Below are positions 62,276 to 64,000 of a stretch of 64,000 nt of DNA, one piece after another (positions within the stretch are counted from its first letter, which is position 1; every line of letters starts with the position of its first letter). The translations under genes and the position numbers were made by a program. The stretch is from positions 2,942,001-3,006,000 of the forward strand of contig NZ_LN997848.1 of the NCBI RefSeq assembly GCF_001511835.1. The letters run 5' to 3'. The notes beneath the pieces are model-generated. The model ran no database searches and had not been told where the DNA came from. It worked only from the letters and a program-made list of their open reading frames with translations. Origin of the DNA: Magnetospirillum sp. XM-1 (GTDB taxonomy: Bacteria > Pseudomonadota > Alphaproteobacteria > Rhodospirillales > Magnetospirillaceae).

Positions 62276-64000
62276 ATGAGCAACACCGCAACCGCCCTTA
62301 AGGTCAGCCCCGAGGTCTCCGTGTCCCACAGCGCTTCCCCCATGAAGATCGTCGTGGTCGGCCACGTGGACCACGGCAAGTCCACCCTGGTGGGCCGTAT
62401 CCTCAACGAGACCGGCGCGCTCCCCGAGGGCAAGGTCGAGTATCTCCGCGAAGTCTGCGACAAGCGCGGCATGCCCTTCGAATGGGCCTTCGTCATGGAC
62501 GCGCTGCAGGCCGAGCGCGACCAGGGTATCACCATCGACACCGCCCAGATCCGCTTCAAGACCGCGCACCGGCCCTACGTCATCATCGACGCCCCCGGCC
62601 ACAAGGAATTCCTGAAGAACATGGTGTCGGGCGCGGCCTCGGCCGAGGCCGCCGTGCTGGTCATCGACGCCCACGAGGGCGTGCAGGAGCAGTCGCGCCG
62701 CCACGGCTACCTGCTGCACCTCTTGGGCCTGCGCCAGATCGCCGTGGCGGTCAACAAGATGGATCTGGTGGATTTCTCGGAAAGCCGCTTCGAGGAGGTC
62801 AAGGCCGAGATCGTCGCCTATCTCAACTCCATCGGCGTCGAACCCACCTACGTCGTCCCGGTGGCGGCCCGCTCGGGCGCCAACATCGCCGAGACGGCCG
62901 CCGAGACTCCTTGGTACACCGGCCCCAGCGTGCTGGGCGCGCTCGACCTGTTCGAGCCGGCCAAGCCGCTGACCGATCTGCCGCTGCGCCTGCCGGTGCA
63001 GGACGTCTACAAGTTCGACGAGCGCCGCATCATCGCCGGGCGCATCGAATCTGGCCGTCTCAAGGTGGGCGACACCCTGGTGTTCTCGCCCTCGGGCAAG
63101 ATGGCCAAGATCGCCACCATCGAGACCTGGGGCAATACCCTGGCGGCGGTGTCCGCCGGGGCCGGCCAGTCGGTGGGCATCACCCTGGACGAGCAGATCT
63201 TCGTCGAGCGCGGCAACGTCGCCAGCCTGGAGCATCACACCCCCTACCAGTCCCACGATCTCAAGGCCCGCGTCTTCTGGCTGGGCAAAGGACCGCTCAA
63301 GGTGGGATCGCGCTACAAGCTGAAGCTGGCCACCGCCGAGCACGTGGTGGACGTGGTGGCCATCGAGCGGGTCATCGACGTGGAAGACCTGGCCAACCAC
63401 CAGGGCACCGAGGTGGCGCGCAACGCCGTCGCCGAGGTGGTGTTCCGCGCCAAGTCGCCCATCGCCCATGACTCGTTCATCGACAATCCCCGCCTGGGCC
63501 GCTTCGTGCTGGTCGAGGGCTACGACATCGTCGGCGGCGGCGTCATCGCCGAGACCCCGGCGGGCGAGGCGCGGTCGCGCTCGACCCACGTCACCGAGGT
63601 GCCCCACAAGGTGGATGCCGAGACCCGCGCCATCGCCAACGGCCATCGCGGCGGCGTGGTTTGGCTGACCGGCCTGTCGGGTGCCGGCAAGTCGACCATC
63701 GCCATGGAGGTGGAGCGCCAGCTGTTCCTCAAGGGCTGGCAGGTCACCGTGCTGGACGGCGACAACGTCCGCACCGGGCTGTGCGGCGATCTGGGCTTTT
63801 CGGACGCCGACCGCGCCGAGAACATCCGCCGGGTGGGCGAGACCGCCAACCTGTTCGCCGAGGCCGGCATGGTGGTGGTGACCTCGTTCATCTCGCCCTT
63901 CCGCGCCGACCGCGAGAAGGTGCGCGCCATCAATCCCGACGCCTTCCACGAGATCCATGTCGCCACCGGCCTCGACGAGTGCGAGCGCCGCGATCCCAAG
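62276..64000 (+). CDS. cysNC: Bifunctional CysN/CysC (partial, runs off the window)
   Basis: From ATG at 62276 the frame runs to the window edge (about 575 codons seen). The GTPase CysN part has [37 protein letters not shown] and VNKMDLVD. An APS kinase (CysC) part begins at about residue 460 with [17 protein letters not shown] and [17 protein letters not shown]. The fusion makes adenylylsulfate and phosphorylates it to PAPS. Having an APS-type cysH and an APS kinase together means sulfate may flow by either route. Confidence 0.95.
   Translation, partial: MSNTATALKVSPEVSVSHSASPMKIVVVGHVDHGKSTLVGRILNETGALPEGKVEYLREVCDKRGMPFEWAFVMDALQAERDQGITIDTAQIRFKTAHRPYVIIDAPGHKEFLKNMVSGAASAEAAVLVIDAHEGVQEQSRRHGYLLHLLGLRQIAVAVNKMDLVDFSESRFEEVKAEIVAYLNSIGVEPTYVVPVAARSGANIAETAAETPWYTGPSVLGALDLFEPAKPLTDLPLRLPVQDVYKFDERRIIAGRIESGRLKVGDTLVFSPSGKMAKIATIETWGNTLAAVSAGAGQSVGITLDEQIFVERGNVASLEHHTPYQSHDLKARVFWLGKGPLKVGSRYKLKLATAEHVVDVVAIERVIDVEDLANHQGTEVARNAVAEVVFRAKSPIAHDSFIDNPRLGRFVLVEGYDIVGGGVIAETPAGEARSRSTHVTEVPHKVDAETRAIANGHRGGVVWLTGLSGAGKSTIAMEVERQLFLKGWQVTVLDGDNVRTGLCGDLGFSDADRAENIRRVGETANLFAEAGMVVVTSFISPFRADREKVRAINPDAFHEIHVATGLDECERRDPK

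Overview
The window looks like a chromosomal segment of a Magnetospirillum-like member of the Rhodospirillales. This is an inference: GC-rich alphaproteobacterial housekeeping genes sit next to an unusual density of bacteriohemerythrins, aerotaxis-type receptors and c-di-GMP proteins. No magnetosome genes and no tRNA or rRNA genes were seen.

Region 1 (about 1-31.5 kb) is a lower-GC accessory island. It holds many small unknown genes, a D12-class adenine methylase, a tyrosine recombinase catalytic domain, decayed genes (tspO, an IS66 remnant, a DUF6626-like gene with an amber codon, a frameshifted secreted-protein paralogue) and one 939-bp IS5/IS427-type element. Mixed with this is an oxygen/redox signalling set: three free-standing bacteriohemerythrins (1010-1462, 8117-8569, 19851-20291), two hemerythrin proteins joined to degenerate receiver domains (20322-21884, 21915-23294), a hemerythrin-NIT-chemoreceptor fusion (27403-29847), a split Aer-like pair (PAS protein plus MCP, 23323-25184), a CZB protein and two GGDEF proteins. 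A structured block at 9.84-10.2 kb has 87-bp tandem units, each with a conserved hairpin, followed by 15-bp iterons at exact 30-bp spacing.

Region 2 (31.6-39.5 kb) is GC-rich core: a lytic transglycosylase, a DedA protein, purE-purK, a degenerate GGDEF protein, a LuxR-type response regulator, a large hybrid histidine kinase and a secreted protein.

Region 3 (39,572-55,568) is a complete 15,997-bp Tn7-like transposon. It has TGT...ACA termini, related terminal repeats, putative TnsB sites and a perfect 5-bp target duplication (CGCGC). At one end it carries the overlapping operon tnsA-tnsB-tnsC-tniQ. The cargo looks like an anti-phage defence island: a Pycsar-type pair (pycTM-pycC), a 1470-aa SF1 helicase with a C-terminal nuclease and zinc ribbon, and a TIR-like (ThsB-type) gene overlapping a membrane-protein gene, with a divergent regulator. 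A second copy of the 939-bp IS splits tniQ with a TGA target duplication. Removing the IS and one duplication restores the tniQ frame exactly. The tnsA-side end lies 44 bp past the stop codon of a Tat-exported M15-type peptidase gene, which resembles how Tn7 sits downstream of glmS.

Region 4 (55.6-64 kb) is core again: the M15-type peptidase, an L,D-transpeptidase, a rhodanese and an assimilatory sulfate operon (cysI-like reductase, cysH, cysD, cysNC), the last gene running off the window.
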